Shown in pieces: positions 50,214 through 58,661 of a stretch of DNA of 64,000 bases. A program made the position numbers and the translations under genes. Below the pieces are notes generated by a model that was given only the letters and a program-made list of their open reading frames with translations, was not told the origin of the DNA and searched no databases. The DNA comes from JABGQS01 sp963666505 (lineage in GTDB: Bacteria > Bacillota > Clostridia > Christensenellales > SZUA-584), in the NCBI GenBank assembly GCA_963666505.2, contig CAXXXL010000002.1, positions 1 through 64,000 on the forward strand. Reading direction: 5' to 3'. Position 1 is the first letter of the stretch, and every line of letters starts with the position of its first letter.

Positions 50214-50240
50214 AAAGGGATCTGTAACGGTTCCTTTTTT
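50214..50240 (+). terminator. Terminator of rpmB
   Basis: AAAGGGATC (50214-50222) pairs with GGTTCCTTT (50229-50237) with two G-T pairs, followed by T residues. Confidence 0.75.
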
Positions 50241-50248
50241 AGTACAGT

Positions 50249-50884
50249 TTAATTGTCGTTAGTGAACATCACAAGCGCATAGCCGTCTTTAATCTTGATA
50301 TCTGCGTGGTTTTCCTTGACAATATTGCTTACGCCCCTTGAAGAGCCAACGGCAAGCAGAAGATCTTCCAGCGGGTATGCAAGGCCTTTTGCAGAAACTA
50401 TTATGTCTGATCCAAGCGGAAGTATTGATACGGTCTGCCCGGTTCTGTCCTTTATCTCATAATAATCATTGCATATGAATATCTCGTTGTTTTTGTTGTG
50501 TATCTTCATGGAAGCACCGCTGTCAAGCGCAAGCTTTAAAAGCGCTATGTTGGACATCGTATGATCCATGCGGCTGCCTATTGCACCGAGCAGTACGATA
50601 TCATCTGCCCCTCTGTCAAGTGCAAGCCTGACTGCTGCTTCAGTATCCGTTTCATTCTTCATCGGCTCCAGCCGTATCACTTCTGCACCTTTTATCGACT
50701 GAGCAGTCACGTTCTTTTCATCGGCAGTATCGAAGTCTCCAAGAAGTATGTCTGCTATGATACCGAAAGATTCAAAAAGGTCTGCGGCTCCGTCAACACC
50801 AATCAGTTTGTCAGCTTTATCAATATAGCTATTCAGCAGCTTTAAATCCGGCGGATAACCACCGCTCACAATAACGTATTTCAT
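50249..50884 (-). CDS. thiN: Thiamine diphosphokinase ThiN
   Basis: ThiN makes thiamine diphosphate, the cofactor of transketolase and of the E1 enzyme found in this window. The 211-residue protein has GVDGAADLF near 29-37, LLGDFDTADEKN near 48-59, NETDTEAAVRLAL near 77-89 and GAIGSRMDHTMSNIALL, all family marks. It overlaps rpe by four bases and is the last gene of the large operon. Confidence 0.95.
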   Translation of the reverse strand: MKYVIVSGGYPPDLKLLNSYIDKADKLIGVDGAADLFESFGIIADILLGDFDTADEKNVTAQSIKGAEVIRLEPMKNETDTEAAVRLALDRGADDIVLLGAIGSRMDHTMSNIALLKLALDSGASMKIHNKNNEIFICNDYYEIKDRTGQTVSILPLGSDIIVSAKGLAYPLEDLLLAVGSSRGVSNIVKENHADIKIKDGYALVMFTNDN

Positions 50885-51531
50885 TTTTCAAGACGCAGCG
50901 TCTTTATCATTTCCGCCGGGTCCTCAGCTTTGAATATAGTATTACCCGATACTATCACGTTTACACCCGATTCGATTACGTCTTTTATATTGCCTGTGCC
51001 TATGCCGCCATCCATTTCAATATCTATTTTATAGCCCCTTTTGTCAATCATAGCTTTTAAAGCCTTTGCTTTTTCAAGAGATGATTCTATAAAGCTCTGG
51101 GCGCCGAAACCTGGATTGACAGACATAAGCAGCACCATATCGACGTTGTAGAGCACATATTCAAGAACGTCTATGGGTGTGTGCGGGTTTAGTGAAACGC
51201 CCACTTTTTTGCCTGTGCTTCGGATTAGCTGGAGCGACCTGTCGAGATGTCTCGTGGCTTCTTCATGAACTGTTATTATATCTGCACCAGCCTCGGCGAA
51301 CTCGACAATGTACTTGTCCGGGTTGTCTATCATGAGGTGAACATCCAGCGGAAGTGTTGTTGCTTTTCTTAAATCCCGTATCATATATTGACCGAAGGTT
51401 ATGTTTGGTACAAATGAGCCGTCCATTACATCGCAGTGGATATAGTCGGCTCCTGCTTTTTCCAGCATCTTTACAGCATCATAGATATTTGTAAAGTTTG
51501 CAGATAGTATCGATGGTGAAATCTTAATCAT
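50881..51531 (-). CDS. rpe: Ribulose-phosphate 3-epimerase
   Basis: Rpe interconverts ribulose 5-phosphate and xylulose 5-phosphate in the pentose phosphate pathway. The 216-residue TIM barrel has SPSILSANF (about 5-13), HCDVMDGSFVPNITFG (about 32-47), DVHLMIDNP, NPGFGAQSF (about 139-147) and DGGIG near 174-178 with the catalytic aspartates. It overlaps the end of rsgA by eight bases. Confidence 0.97.
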   Translation of the reverse strand: MIKISPSILSANFTNIYDAVKMLEKAGADYIHCDVMDGSFVPNITFGQYMIRDLRKATTLPLDVHLMIDNPDKYIVEFAEAGADIITVHEEATRHLDRSLQLIRSTGKKVGVSLNPHTPIDVLEYVLYNVDMVLLMSVNPGFGAQSFIESSLEKAKALKAMIDKRGYKIDIEMDGGIGTGNIKDVIESGVNVIVSGNTIFKAEDPAEMIKTLRLEK

Positions 51532-52405
51532 ATTGCCTTTGCCTCTTTTCCTGAATTTCTTTTAGTAGTTCAAGATATCTTGAATATCTGTTTTTATTAA
51601 TCAAGCCTTTCCCCACAGCTTCTTTTACCGAACAGTCGGGCTCATTTGAATGAAGACATGTGGAGAACCTGCATTCGTGCGAGTATGGTTCTATATCTTT
51701 ATAATAGCCTGCAAGCTCTTGCGGCAGTATTTTCTCCGGCTCAAGAAAAGAGAACCCCGGAGTATCTACAGCTGTTCCGCTGAAGTCTTCCAGCAGTAAA
51801 AGCTCTGCGTGCCTGGTAGTGTGCTTGCCCCTGTCTGTCTTTTTAGACATCCCGCCCGTTTCAAGACTCAGTTCGCTGAACATTGCATTGAGCAGCGATG
51901 ATTTACCGGCAGCAGATTGGCCTGCAAAGCAGGTACACTTACCTTTCAAGCGATTTTTCAGTACGTCTATACCTTCTTTTGTGGCTGCGGACACACATAT
52001 TGTATCACAAGCTTTTCCATATTCCAAAAGCAGTTTTTCTTTCCCTGGCTCGTCTGCTGAGTCGCACTTGTTTATAATCATTATCGGCTCAATATCTTCC
52101 TTCATTGCCGCTACTATAAGCTTGTCACACAGCATAAAGTCTATCTTCGGCTTGCCTGCAGAAGCAACAATTGCGATTACATCTACATTTGCTACCCTTG
52201 GTCGTTTAAGCTCGTTTCTTCTTGCCTGGATCTCTTCTATATATCCGTTGCCGCCGCTGTCTGCTGAAAAAACGACATTGTCGCCGGGAAGAGGCGTGAC
52301 ACCGTCATTTCTGAACCGCCCCCTTGCTTTGCATTCATATATCCTGCCGCTGCTCTCCAATACATAATAGAATCCGCTGACGCCCTTTAGTATCTTACCC
52401 TCCAA
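51524..52405 (-). CDS. rsgA: RsgA, ribosome small-subunit-dependent GTPase (circularly permuted)
   Basis: RsgA is a late 30S assembly GTPase. The protein has an OB-fold start (LEGKILKGVSGFYYV), then the circularly permuted GTPase order: NKCD (G4) first, then the P-loop GQSAAGKSS (G1) and DTPGF (G3). It ends with the zinc knuckle CRFSTCLHSNEPDC. The preferred start is TTG at 52405, because GGAG lies about eight bases ahead of it and gives the family's normal N-terminus. ATG 52444 and 52423 are in frame but lack sites. It overlaps the pknB end by 11 bases. Confidence 0.94.
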   Translation of the reverse strand: MEGKILKGVSGFYYVLESSGRIYECKARGRFRNDGVTPLPGDNVVFSADSGGNGYIEEIQARRNELKRPRVANVDVIAIVASAGKPKIDFMLCDKLIVAAMKEDIEPIMIINKCDSADEPGKEKLLLEYGKACDTICVSAATKEGIDVLKNRLKGKCTCFAGQSAAGKSSLLNAMFSELSLETGGMSKKTDRGKHTTRHAELLLLEDFSGTAVDTPGFSFLEPEKILPQELAGYYKDIEPYSHECRFSTCLHSNEPDCSVKEAVGKGLINKNRYSRYLELLKEIQEKRQRQYD

Positions 52406-54272
52406 TGTTCTCGCTCCGATCATAGAAATATATTTCGAATTCATATGCCAGAGATTTATTGATGAATACCTTTACTTTTTTAACTCCGCCTGTTAGGGCA
52501 AACATCTCCAGCGAGAGTGGTATTTCTCCCGGGTCTGCCTGTATTTCATGCACCTTGAAATTTACAATTTTATCATCAATCTCTTCTTCATATACTATCT
52601 TTACCTTAGAGCCTATGTCCTCTATTGTTATCTCTTCGTTCAGAACGGCCATATATTTTAGGTCATCATACATGCTTATATGAAGGTCTATATCATTGTC
52701 GAACTGTGCGGCAACACCCTGCTCCGGGCTTTGGCTTACAATTGTTCCCGGCTCTTTTTCGCTTTCCTCCTGATATACGTAGATATTCTGAAAGCCCGCT
52801 TCACTCATTATATTTGCGGCCTGCTCCAAAGTAGTATCAACTACCTGTGGTACGGTACCCGTCTCCTTTTCAGGTTCGGATGAAATTACAAGATTTACTT
52901 CCGCCTGCGTTAGTATATCACTTTCGGCTGCGGGAATCTGGGAGATGACAGTACCTTCGATTACTGTTTCATCAATTTCGTATGTCTTTTCCGCGACGAT
53001 AAGCCCCATATCTTCAATGACGCTGACCGCTTCTGTTTCCGTCATACCGATAAGATTCGGCATGTATATAACTTCCGGGCCCAGAGAAACCGTTAACACG
53101 ACTGCATCCTGAGTCTGCATGTTTGTCCCGGCATCCGGTGACTGTTCTATAATTATTCCAGCTTCAGCGGTATCATCATTATCGTATACTTCACTGTAAC
53201 CCACGCCCATATCATCAAGAATGTTTTTTGCGCTTTCAATATCCATTCCGACAAGTGAAGGAAGCGCGTAGTACACATTTTGCGTAGGCTGCGCTTGAGA
53301 ACCTGCAAACAATGCATTTCCTCCGAAAACACCTGCTGCAACTAAAAGTAGCAGCGCTACAGCTATAATAGTTATCTTCCAGATTTTGCTCTTTTTTAAG
53401 TTTATTGAAATCATATTAAATGCTCTGTGCTCTGTGATTTCAACAAACTCGCCGCTTTTATCTATAAGTGAAATAGTCAGGTCTTTTTTCAGCTCATCTA
53501 TGCTTTCATACCTGTCATGTTTATCTTTGCTGGTGGCTTTCAGGATAATTTTATTAATCGAATCTGATATTCCCTCGTTAATCTGCTTTGGCGGAGTTAT
53601 TCTTTCGTTTATATGCTTTAAAGCAACGGAAACGGACTTTTCACCGGTATACGGCAGCCTACCCGTTAGCATCTCGTACATCACTATGCCCAGCGAATAG
53701 ATGTCTGAGCGCTGGTCAAGCACTTCACCTTTTGCCTGCTCTGGCGAAACATAATATACAGAGCCGATAACCTGTCCTGATTTTGAAATGCCTGACGCTA
53801 CGCTTTTTGCTATTCCGAAATCTGTTACCTTTAGGTTCTCATCGCTCTCCATTAGAATGTTGTGCGGTTTTATATCACGGTGTATTATCCCTTTTTTATG
53901 GGCAGCGCTGAGTGCACTGCAGATTTGAAGAGAATATTCCACGGCTTGTTCTTCAGGCAAAGCTCCCTTGTTTTCTATTAGGTTCTTCAGTGTAGGACCG
54001 TCAATATACTCCATGACCATATAATAAACATTTTCGTCATAGCCTATGTCGCTGACATGCACTATATGTTCATTACTTAGGGCAAATGCCGCCTGAGCCT
54101 CTCTTTTGAACCTGTCAACATATTCTGTACTTCCGGCAAATTTATCTTTTAAAACCTTTAATGCAACGATACTGTTTGTTTTCTTGCACAATGCTTTATA
54201 GATATAGGCCATTCCGCCGGAATCTATTCTGTCTTTAATTATATATCTTCCGCCAAGGGTCTTGCCTATCAT
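52395..54272 (-). CDS. pknB: PASTA-domain serine/threonine protein kinase PknB/PrkC
   Basis: This transmembrane kinase senses muropeptides or lipid II and phosphorylates cell-wall and division proteins. The kinase domain has the glycine loop near 17-24, Lys39, the HRD motif at 131-133 and DFG at 151-153. A single membrane helix lies at about 298-320. Three PASTA domains follow at about 333-397, 398-465 and 470-535, and there is an extra C-terminal domain of about 85 residues. The length of 625 is normal. Its phosphatase partner is directly upstream. Confidence 0.95.
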   Translation of the reverse strand: MIGKTLGGRYIIKDRIDSGGMAYIYKALCKKTNSIVALKVLKDKFAGSTEYVDRFKREAQAAFALSNEHIVHVSDIGYDENVYYMVMEYIDGPTLKNLIENKGALPEEQAVEYSLQICSALSAAHKKGIIHRDIKPHNILMESDENLKVTDFGIAKSVASGISKSGQVIGSVYYVSPEQAKGEVLDQRSDIYSLGIVMYEMLTGRLPYTGEKSVSVALKHINERITPPKQINEGISDSINKIILKATSKDKHDRYESIDELKKDLTISLIDKSGEFVEITEHRAFNMISINLKKSKIWKITIIAVALLLLVAAGVFGGNALFAGSQAQPTQNVYYALPSLVGMDIESAKNILDDMGVGYSEVYDNDDTAEAGIIIEQSPDAGTNMQTQDAVVLTVSLGPEVIYMPNLIGMTETEAVSVIEDMGLIVAEKTYEIDETVIEGTVISQIPAAESDILTQAEVNLVISSEPEKETGTVPQVVDTTLEQAANIMSEAGFQNIYVYQEESEKEPGTIVSQSPEQGVAAQFDNDIDLHISMYDDLKYMAVLNEEITIEDIGSKVKIVYEEEIDDKIVNFKVHEIQADPGEIPLSLEMFALTGGVKKVKVFINKSLAYEFEIYFYDRSENIGG

Positions 54273-54982
54273 GACTTAGTGACCTCCGCAACGGCTATTA
54301 TTACGCTTATGTTGTCAGCTCCGCCGTAATTTAGTGCAGCGTCTACAAGCCTATATGCCGCAGTTTCAATTTCCCCGGCAAGTATTTGCGCTATCTCACT
54401 ATCACTTACACAGGAGATAAGGCCATCGCTGCACAGCATGATTATGTCACCGTTCTTAATATCAACTGCGAAAAAATCTGTTTCTATATCTATATGAGCA
54501 CCAACCGCTCTTGTTATAACGTTTCGTTTAGGATGGTTGCCAGCTTCGTGTTCTGAAATATGACCTGCATCAATCAGCTCTTGAACGTATGAGTGGTCTT
54601 TTGTTATCTGAGTGAGTATTCCCTGAGAAAATTTATATGCACGTGAGTCACCGACCTGGCCTATAAACACTTTGCTTCCTTTGAAAACTGCAAGCGTTGC
54701 CGTCGAACCCATGCCTTTCCTCTCGGTGTTCCTTTTTGCGTTGCTCCATACTTCTTTATTAGCATCGCTTATTGCCTTTTTTACGTCACGTGAAGTAATA
54801 TCATCAACACTTTTATCTGCAAAAGAAGCTGCGATAGAATCGACTATCAGCTTGCTGGCAACGTCTCCTGCGTTGTGCCCGCCCATGCCGTCGGCAACAA
54901 CAGCGTAGTAATCCCCGGTCAATATGCTGTCCTCGTTGTTTTGCCTGATATGTCCCTTATGTGTCATTGAATAAAACTTCAT
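54269..54982 (-). CDS. prpC: PP2C-family serine/threonine phosphatase (Stp/PrpC)
   Basis: This 237-residue metal-dependent phosphatase reverses PknB phosphorylation. The marks are the start TDKGHIRQNNEDS-like region (THKGHIRQNNEDS, about 7-19), VADGMGGHNAGDVAS near 32-46 with the metal-binding aspartate, GDSRAYKF near 104-111, and LCSDGLISCVSD near 179-190. Its start overlaps the rlmN end by four bases, and its stop overlaps pknB by four bases. Confidence 0.95.
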   Translation of the reverse strand: MKFYSMTHKGHIRQNNEDSILTGDYYAVVADGMGGHNAGDVASKLIVDSIAASFADKSVDDITSRDVKKAISDANKEVWSNAKRNTERKGMGSTATLAVFKGSKVFIGQVGDSRAYKFSQGILTQITKDHSYVQELIDAGHISEHEAGNHPKRNVITRAVGAHIDIETDFFAVDIKNGDIIMLCSDGLISCVSDSEIAQILAGEIETAAYRLVDAALNYGGADNISVIIAVAEVTKS

Positions 54983-55983
54983 ATATCCTCGCTTCTTCTT
55001 TTAAGCTGTCCGCATGCACCTTCGATATCGCTTCCCAGTGACCGCCGCACGGTAGAGCTCCTTCCTCTTTTAACAAGAGATGCCGCAAAGGCATGCGCCT
55101 GTTTTGCTGTTGGCGGCTTAAGGCTGCCGTCTGTGTCGTTGAGAGCTATAACGTTTATATGGCAGCTTAAGTTTCTTGTTGCTTCAACCAGCGCTTCTAA
55201 GTCGAGAGGTGAATCGTTGAACCCCGCAATCAGTGTATATTCTATTATAATTCGTCTTCCTGTATTTTTAAAGTAGTACTTTGCCGCTTCCATAATGTCT
55301 TTGACAGAGTATACTTTTGCAGTCGGCATTATAGTTCTTCTTTTCTCATCGATTGCGCTGTGAAGAGAAATGCTCAGATTGATCTGTATCTTTTCGTCTG
55401 CAAGTCTGTTGATCCCGTCAACTATTCCGCATGTTGAAAGAGAAATATGTCTCATCCCTACGTTCATTCTTTCGTTCAGCATATATATGAATTCTATAAC
55501 GTTGTCGTAATTATCAAGCGGCTCTCCGCTGCCCATAAGAACGACATTGCTTATCTTATCCTGCTTGTCTGCTTCTATGAACTGAGAAAGCATTTCTGAG
55601 GCGCTAAGGTTCCTAATAAGGCCGTCTTTGCCTGAAGCGCAGAAAACACAGCCCATCCGGCAGCCTATCTGTGTGGAAACGCATAGCGTGCTGCCATGTT
55701 CGTATTTCATCACGACACACTCGACAATGCCGCCGCCGCTCATACGCATGAGATACTTCGCTGTTCCGTCTTTCGACTCAAGTTTTTCTGCTACTTGCGC
55801 ATATCCTTCCGTAAAGTTCTCTGAAAGCCTCTGTCTTAGCTCTTTTGACAGGTTGCTCATATCGCTGAAACAAACGCCCTTACTAAGCCAGTCCCACAGC
55901 TGCTTTGCGACAAAAGGCTTTTGCCCCATTGCGGCAAGTATTTCTTTTAGTTCGTCTTTGCTCTTTGATAATAGTTCAGTCAT
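54979..55983 (-). CDS. rlmN: RlmN, 23S rRNA (adenine2503-C2) methyltransferase
   Basis: RlmN is a radical-SAM enzyme that methylates A2503 of 23S rRNA and A37 of some tRNAs. The 334-residue protein has the radical-SAM cysteine region GCRMGCVFCASG (about 103-114) with the CxxxCxxC-type cluster ligands, the SGEPLDNYDNV segment, and VIALND near 260-266. A conserved cysteine in SDIEGACGQL near the end acts in the reaction. It overlaps the rsmB end by eight bases. Confidence 0.95.
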   Translation of the reverse strand: MTELLSKSKDELKEILAAMGQKPFVAKQLWDWLSKGVCFSDMSNLSKELRQRLSENFTEGYAQVAEKLESKDGTAKYLMRMSGGGIVECVVMKYEHGSTLCVSTQIGCRMGCVFCASGKDGLIRNLSASEMLSQFIEADKQDKISNVVLMGSGEPLDNYDNVIEFIYMLNERMNVGMRHISLSTCGIVDGINRLADEKIQINLSISLHSAIDEKRRTIMPTAKVYSVKDIMEAAKYYFKNTGRRIIIEYTLIAGFNDSPLDLEALVEATRNLSCHINVIALNDTDGSLKPPTAKQAHAFAASLVKRGRSSTVRRSLGSDIEGACGQLKRRSEDI

Positions 55984-57247
55984 TTTTCCTTCTCATTATA
56001 GCAATATAGAAACCGTCAGAATCTTCTATGTGCGGATACAGCGTTACCGGCTGTTTCTTATATTCAAAATTTTTGTTTCTATCGAGAAAACTTTCAGTAA
56101 CCAGTTCGTTTTCTTCTTTGTTGATTGAACAGGTGAAATAAGCCAGCGTGCCGCCTTTTTTAACGTACATCGAGCTTACATTTATTATGTCTTTTTGCAG
56201 CTTTGACAGGGACAGTATATCCTTCATCGTTCTTGAATATCTGATGTCGGGATTTTTAGCCATCAACCCCATTGAACTGCACGGAGCATCTATCAGAACT
56301 ACATCAAAGCTTTCTTTCAGGCAAGGCTCTGGTACTGTAGCGTCGTGCTTTGCAACTCTGGCATTTTTTACGCCGAGCCTGGCATAGTTCTTCTTTGTCA
56401 TTTCTATCCTGTGCTCGTGTACGTCCCAGGCAAGAATGCTTATTTCATTATCTGTTAGAGCAGCGGCATATACACTTTTACCGCCCGGTGCTGCACAGCA
56501 GTCCAGTAGTTTGCTGCCCGGTTTAACATCCGCCGACAAAACAGCTTTCATTGCGCTTTTTGACTGCACTGCGATCTTACCTTTTTTATAGATATCTGTA
56601 TCTTCTATCGAAGTGAGCCCATATACCATATATGAATCTTTTATATCACCCTTCTCGTACCGGAGCGACATCTTATTCAGTTCATCTTCCAGGCTTCCCT
56701 TTATCAAAGTGTTGTCACGAAGAAAAGTGCCTTCAGGGGATTTGTATGACAGTAGCGCTTCAGCTAATTCTATGCCGAAATCTTCAATGAATTTGCTGCA
56801 CATCCATTCTGGATAGCTGTAACGTATGCTAAGTGCATGGACGCTTTTGCCCGCCGGATATTCTATGCTGTCTTTTCTTCGCTGCAGATTTCTTAGCACT
56901 CCATTCACAAAGCTGCTCATCTGCGGCTTTATCTTCTTGATGAGCTTAACGCTCTCATTAATTGCTGCAAATTCTGCCGTTTGCATAAAGAGCATCTGGC
57001 ATGCGCCCAGCCTTAAAACGTTGCGCACACAAGCATGAACTCGCTTTGACGTTATCAGAACATCCAGAGTGTAATCAATATATAAAAGGTTCTCCAAAAC
57101 GGTCTTTACAAGACGAGTTGTGAACCTTCTGTCTGCGTCACTGAGTTCCGCAGGAATGTTCTTTTTTAAAGCAAGCCCTGTATATGCGCCGTCACGCAGA
57201 ACTAAATCCAACGTATTATAGGCTGCCGTTCTTGCGGAGACCGTCAC
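55976..57247 (-). CDS. rsmB: RsmB, 16S rRNA (cytosine967-C5) methyltransferase
   Basis: The 423-residue protein has an N-terminal NusB-like helical domain (about 1-140) and a C-terminal methyltransferase. The SAM site is LLDCCAAPGGKS (about 243-254), motif IV is DAPCSSMG (about 308-315), and motif VI is YFTCSINKEENE (about 364-375) with the catalytic cysteine. It overlaps fmt by four bases. Confidence 0.96.
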   Translation of the reverse strand: MTVSARTAAYNTLDLVLRDGAYTGLALKKNIPAELSDADRRFTTRLVKTVLENLLYIDYTLDVLITSKRVHACVRNVLRLGACQMLFMQTAEFAAINESVKLIKKIKPQMSSFVNGVLRNLQRRKDSIEYPAGKSVHALSIRYSYPEWMCSKFIEDFGIELAEALLSYKSPEGTFLRDNTLIKGSLEDELNKMSLRYEKGDIKDSYMVYGLTSIEDTDIYKKGKIAVQSKSAMKAVLSADVKPGSKLLDCCAAPGGKSVYAAALTDNEISILAWDVHEHRIEMTKKNYARLGVKNARVAKHDATVPEPCLKESFDVVLIDAPCSSMGLMAKNPDIRYSRTMKDILSLSKLQKDIINVSSMYVKKGGTLAYFTCSINKEENELVTESFLDRNKNFEYKKQPVTLYPHIEDSDGFYIAIMRRKND

Positions 57248-58167
57248 GCGAAAGACTCCGAAGACAGCTTATTGCCACGAAGGAAATCCGGAGCACTCAT
57301 GCGCCTGCAGCAGGGAGCCTGTATCTCTTCAATTTTCAGCAGACCGCTGCCCGTGCCGACAATCAGTCCTTTTTTCTGGTCCGCTTCAACAACTCTGCCA
57401 GGGGTTGCGCTGCCATTGAGCACGCTCGCTTTCCACATCTTATACATATCTTCGCCCTGATAGGAATATGCGCCCATTACAGGATCTAGTGCACGTATAA
57501 GGTTGCGGATATCTTCTGCAGACTTGCTCCAGTCGATAAGCCCAAGCTGACGTGACAGCGGCGGATAGTAACTTGATTCGTTATCATCCTGCTTTATCCT
57601 TTTTGCTGTTCCGTTTTCAATGTCTTTAATAGTTTCTATCAAAAGATCTGCGCCAAGAAAAGCAAGCTTTTCATATAGTGCTCCGCCCGTCATATCATCA
57701 GTAATATCCGTCTTAGCGAAAGATATTATATCTCCGGTATCAAGGCCCTCGTCCATATACATAATAGTTACGCCTGTTTTTTCTTCACCGTTTATTATAG
57801 CCCACTGTATGGGAGCAGCGCCCCTGTATTCCGGCAGCAGGGAAGCATGTACGTTTATACATCCAAGCTTCGGTATATCGAGTATCTGCTTTGAGAGTAT
57901 CTGACCGAAAGCAGCAGTAACGATCATATCCGGACTTCTTTCTTTAACTGCCTCAACGCCCTCGTCGCTTTTGATTCTGTCGAATTGCAGGATGGGTATG
58001 TCATTTTCGAGCGCAGTTAACTTAACAGGCGGCTGCTTTGGTTTCTGTCCACGTCCGCATTTTCTGTCGGGCTGCGTAACTACTGCTGAAATGTCGTGCC
58101 CCGCTTCTATCAGTTTTTCAAGGCTGGTCACTGCAAAATACGGAGTACCCATGAAAACTATCCTCAT
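57244..58167 (-). CDS. fmt: Methionyl-tRNA formyltransferase
   Basis: Fmt formylates initiator Met-tRNA with 10-formyl-THF. The 307-residue protein has the FMGTPYFA start, the catalytic NVHASLLPEYRGAAPIQWAI segment (about 108-127) with the Asn-His pair, and GVTIMYMDEGLDTGDI near 135-150. The C-terminal domain is of the normal type. Its start overlaps the def stop by four bases, a pair common in bacteria. Confidence 0.97.
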   Translation of the reverse strand: MRIVFMGTPYFAVTSLEKLIEAGHDISAVVTQPDRKCGRGQKPKQPPVKLTALENDIPILQFDRIKSDEGVEAVKERSPDMIVTAAFGQILSKQILDIPKLGCINVHASLLPEYRGAAPIQWAIINGEEKTGVTIMYMDEGLDTGDIISFAKTDITDDMTGGALYEKLAFLGADLLIETIKDIENGTAKRIKQDDNESSYYPPLSRQLGLIDWSKSAEDIRNLIRALDPVMGAYSYQGEDMYKMWKASVLNGSATPGRVVEADQKKGLIVGTGSGLLKIEEIQAPCCRRMSAPDFLRGNKLSSESFA

Positions 58168-58649
58168 TGCTCATCATCCTCTTGCGGTTCATAGTCCATC
58201 GTAGTCTCTTTTTCCATTTTGTCTACGAAAAGTACGCCGTCAAGGTGGTCAATCTCGTGGCAGAATATCCTTGCCAATGTGTCTTCAAGTTCTACGACCT
58301 CTTCTTTGCCGTCTCTGTCGAGATATTCTACCGTAATTTGCTTGGGGCGCTTTACCGTACCACGTATCCCAGGTACAGAAAGACAGCCTTCATCATCGAT
58401 CTCTTCGCCAGCTTTTTTACAGATGACCGGGTTGATTATCTCGAAAAATTGGTCTTCATACTCAACTATTGCTATCCTTCGGAGCACGCCAACCTGAGGC
58501 GCTGCCAGCCCCACGCCCTGGTCGTGGTGAAGTGTTTCTTTCATATCGTCAAGCAGCTGAAGAGTGCGGCTGCTTATTTTTTTAACGTCACGTGATTTCT
58601 TCCTCAGCGCTTCGTTGTTACTTCCTGTTACAATATCCCTTATCGCCAT
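58164..58649 (-). CDS. def: Peptide deformylase
   Basis: Def removes the formyl group from new proteins. The 161-residue protein has the three motifs GVGLAAPQVG (about 44-53), EGCLSVPG (about 90-97) with the metal-binding cysteine, and HEIDHLDG (about 132-139) with two metal-binding histidines. It lies 12 bases after priA and is coupled to fmt. Confidence 0.97.
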   Translation of the reverse strand: MAIRDIVTGSNNEALRKKSRDVKKISSRTLQLLDDMKETLHHDQGVGLAAPQVGVLRRIAIVEYEDQFFEIINPVICKKAGEEIDDEGCLSVPGIRGTVKRPKQITVEYLDRDGKEEVVELEDTLARIFCHEIDHLDGVLFVDKMEKETTMDYEPQEDDEQ

Positions 58650-58661
58650 TTTTGTTACTCC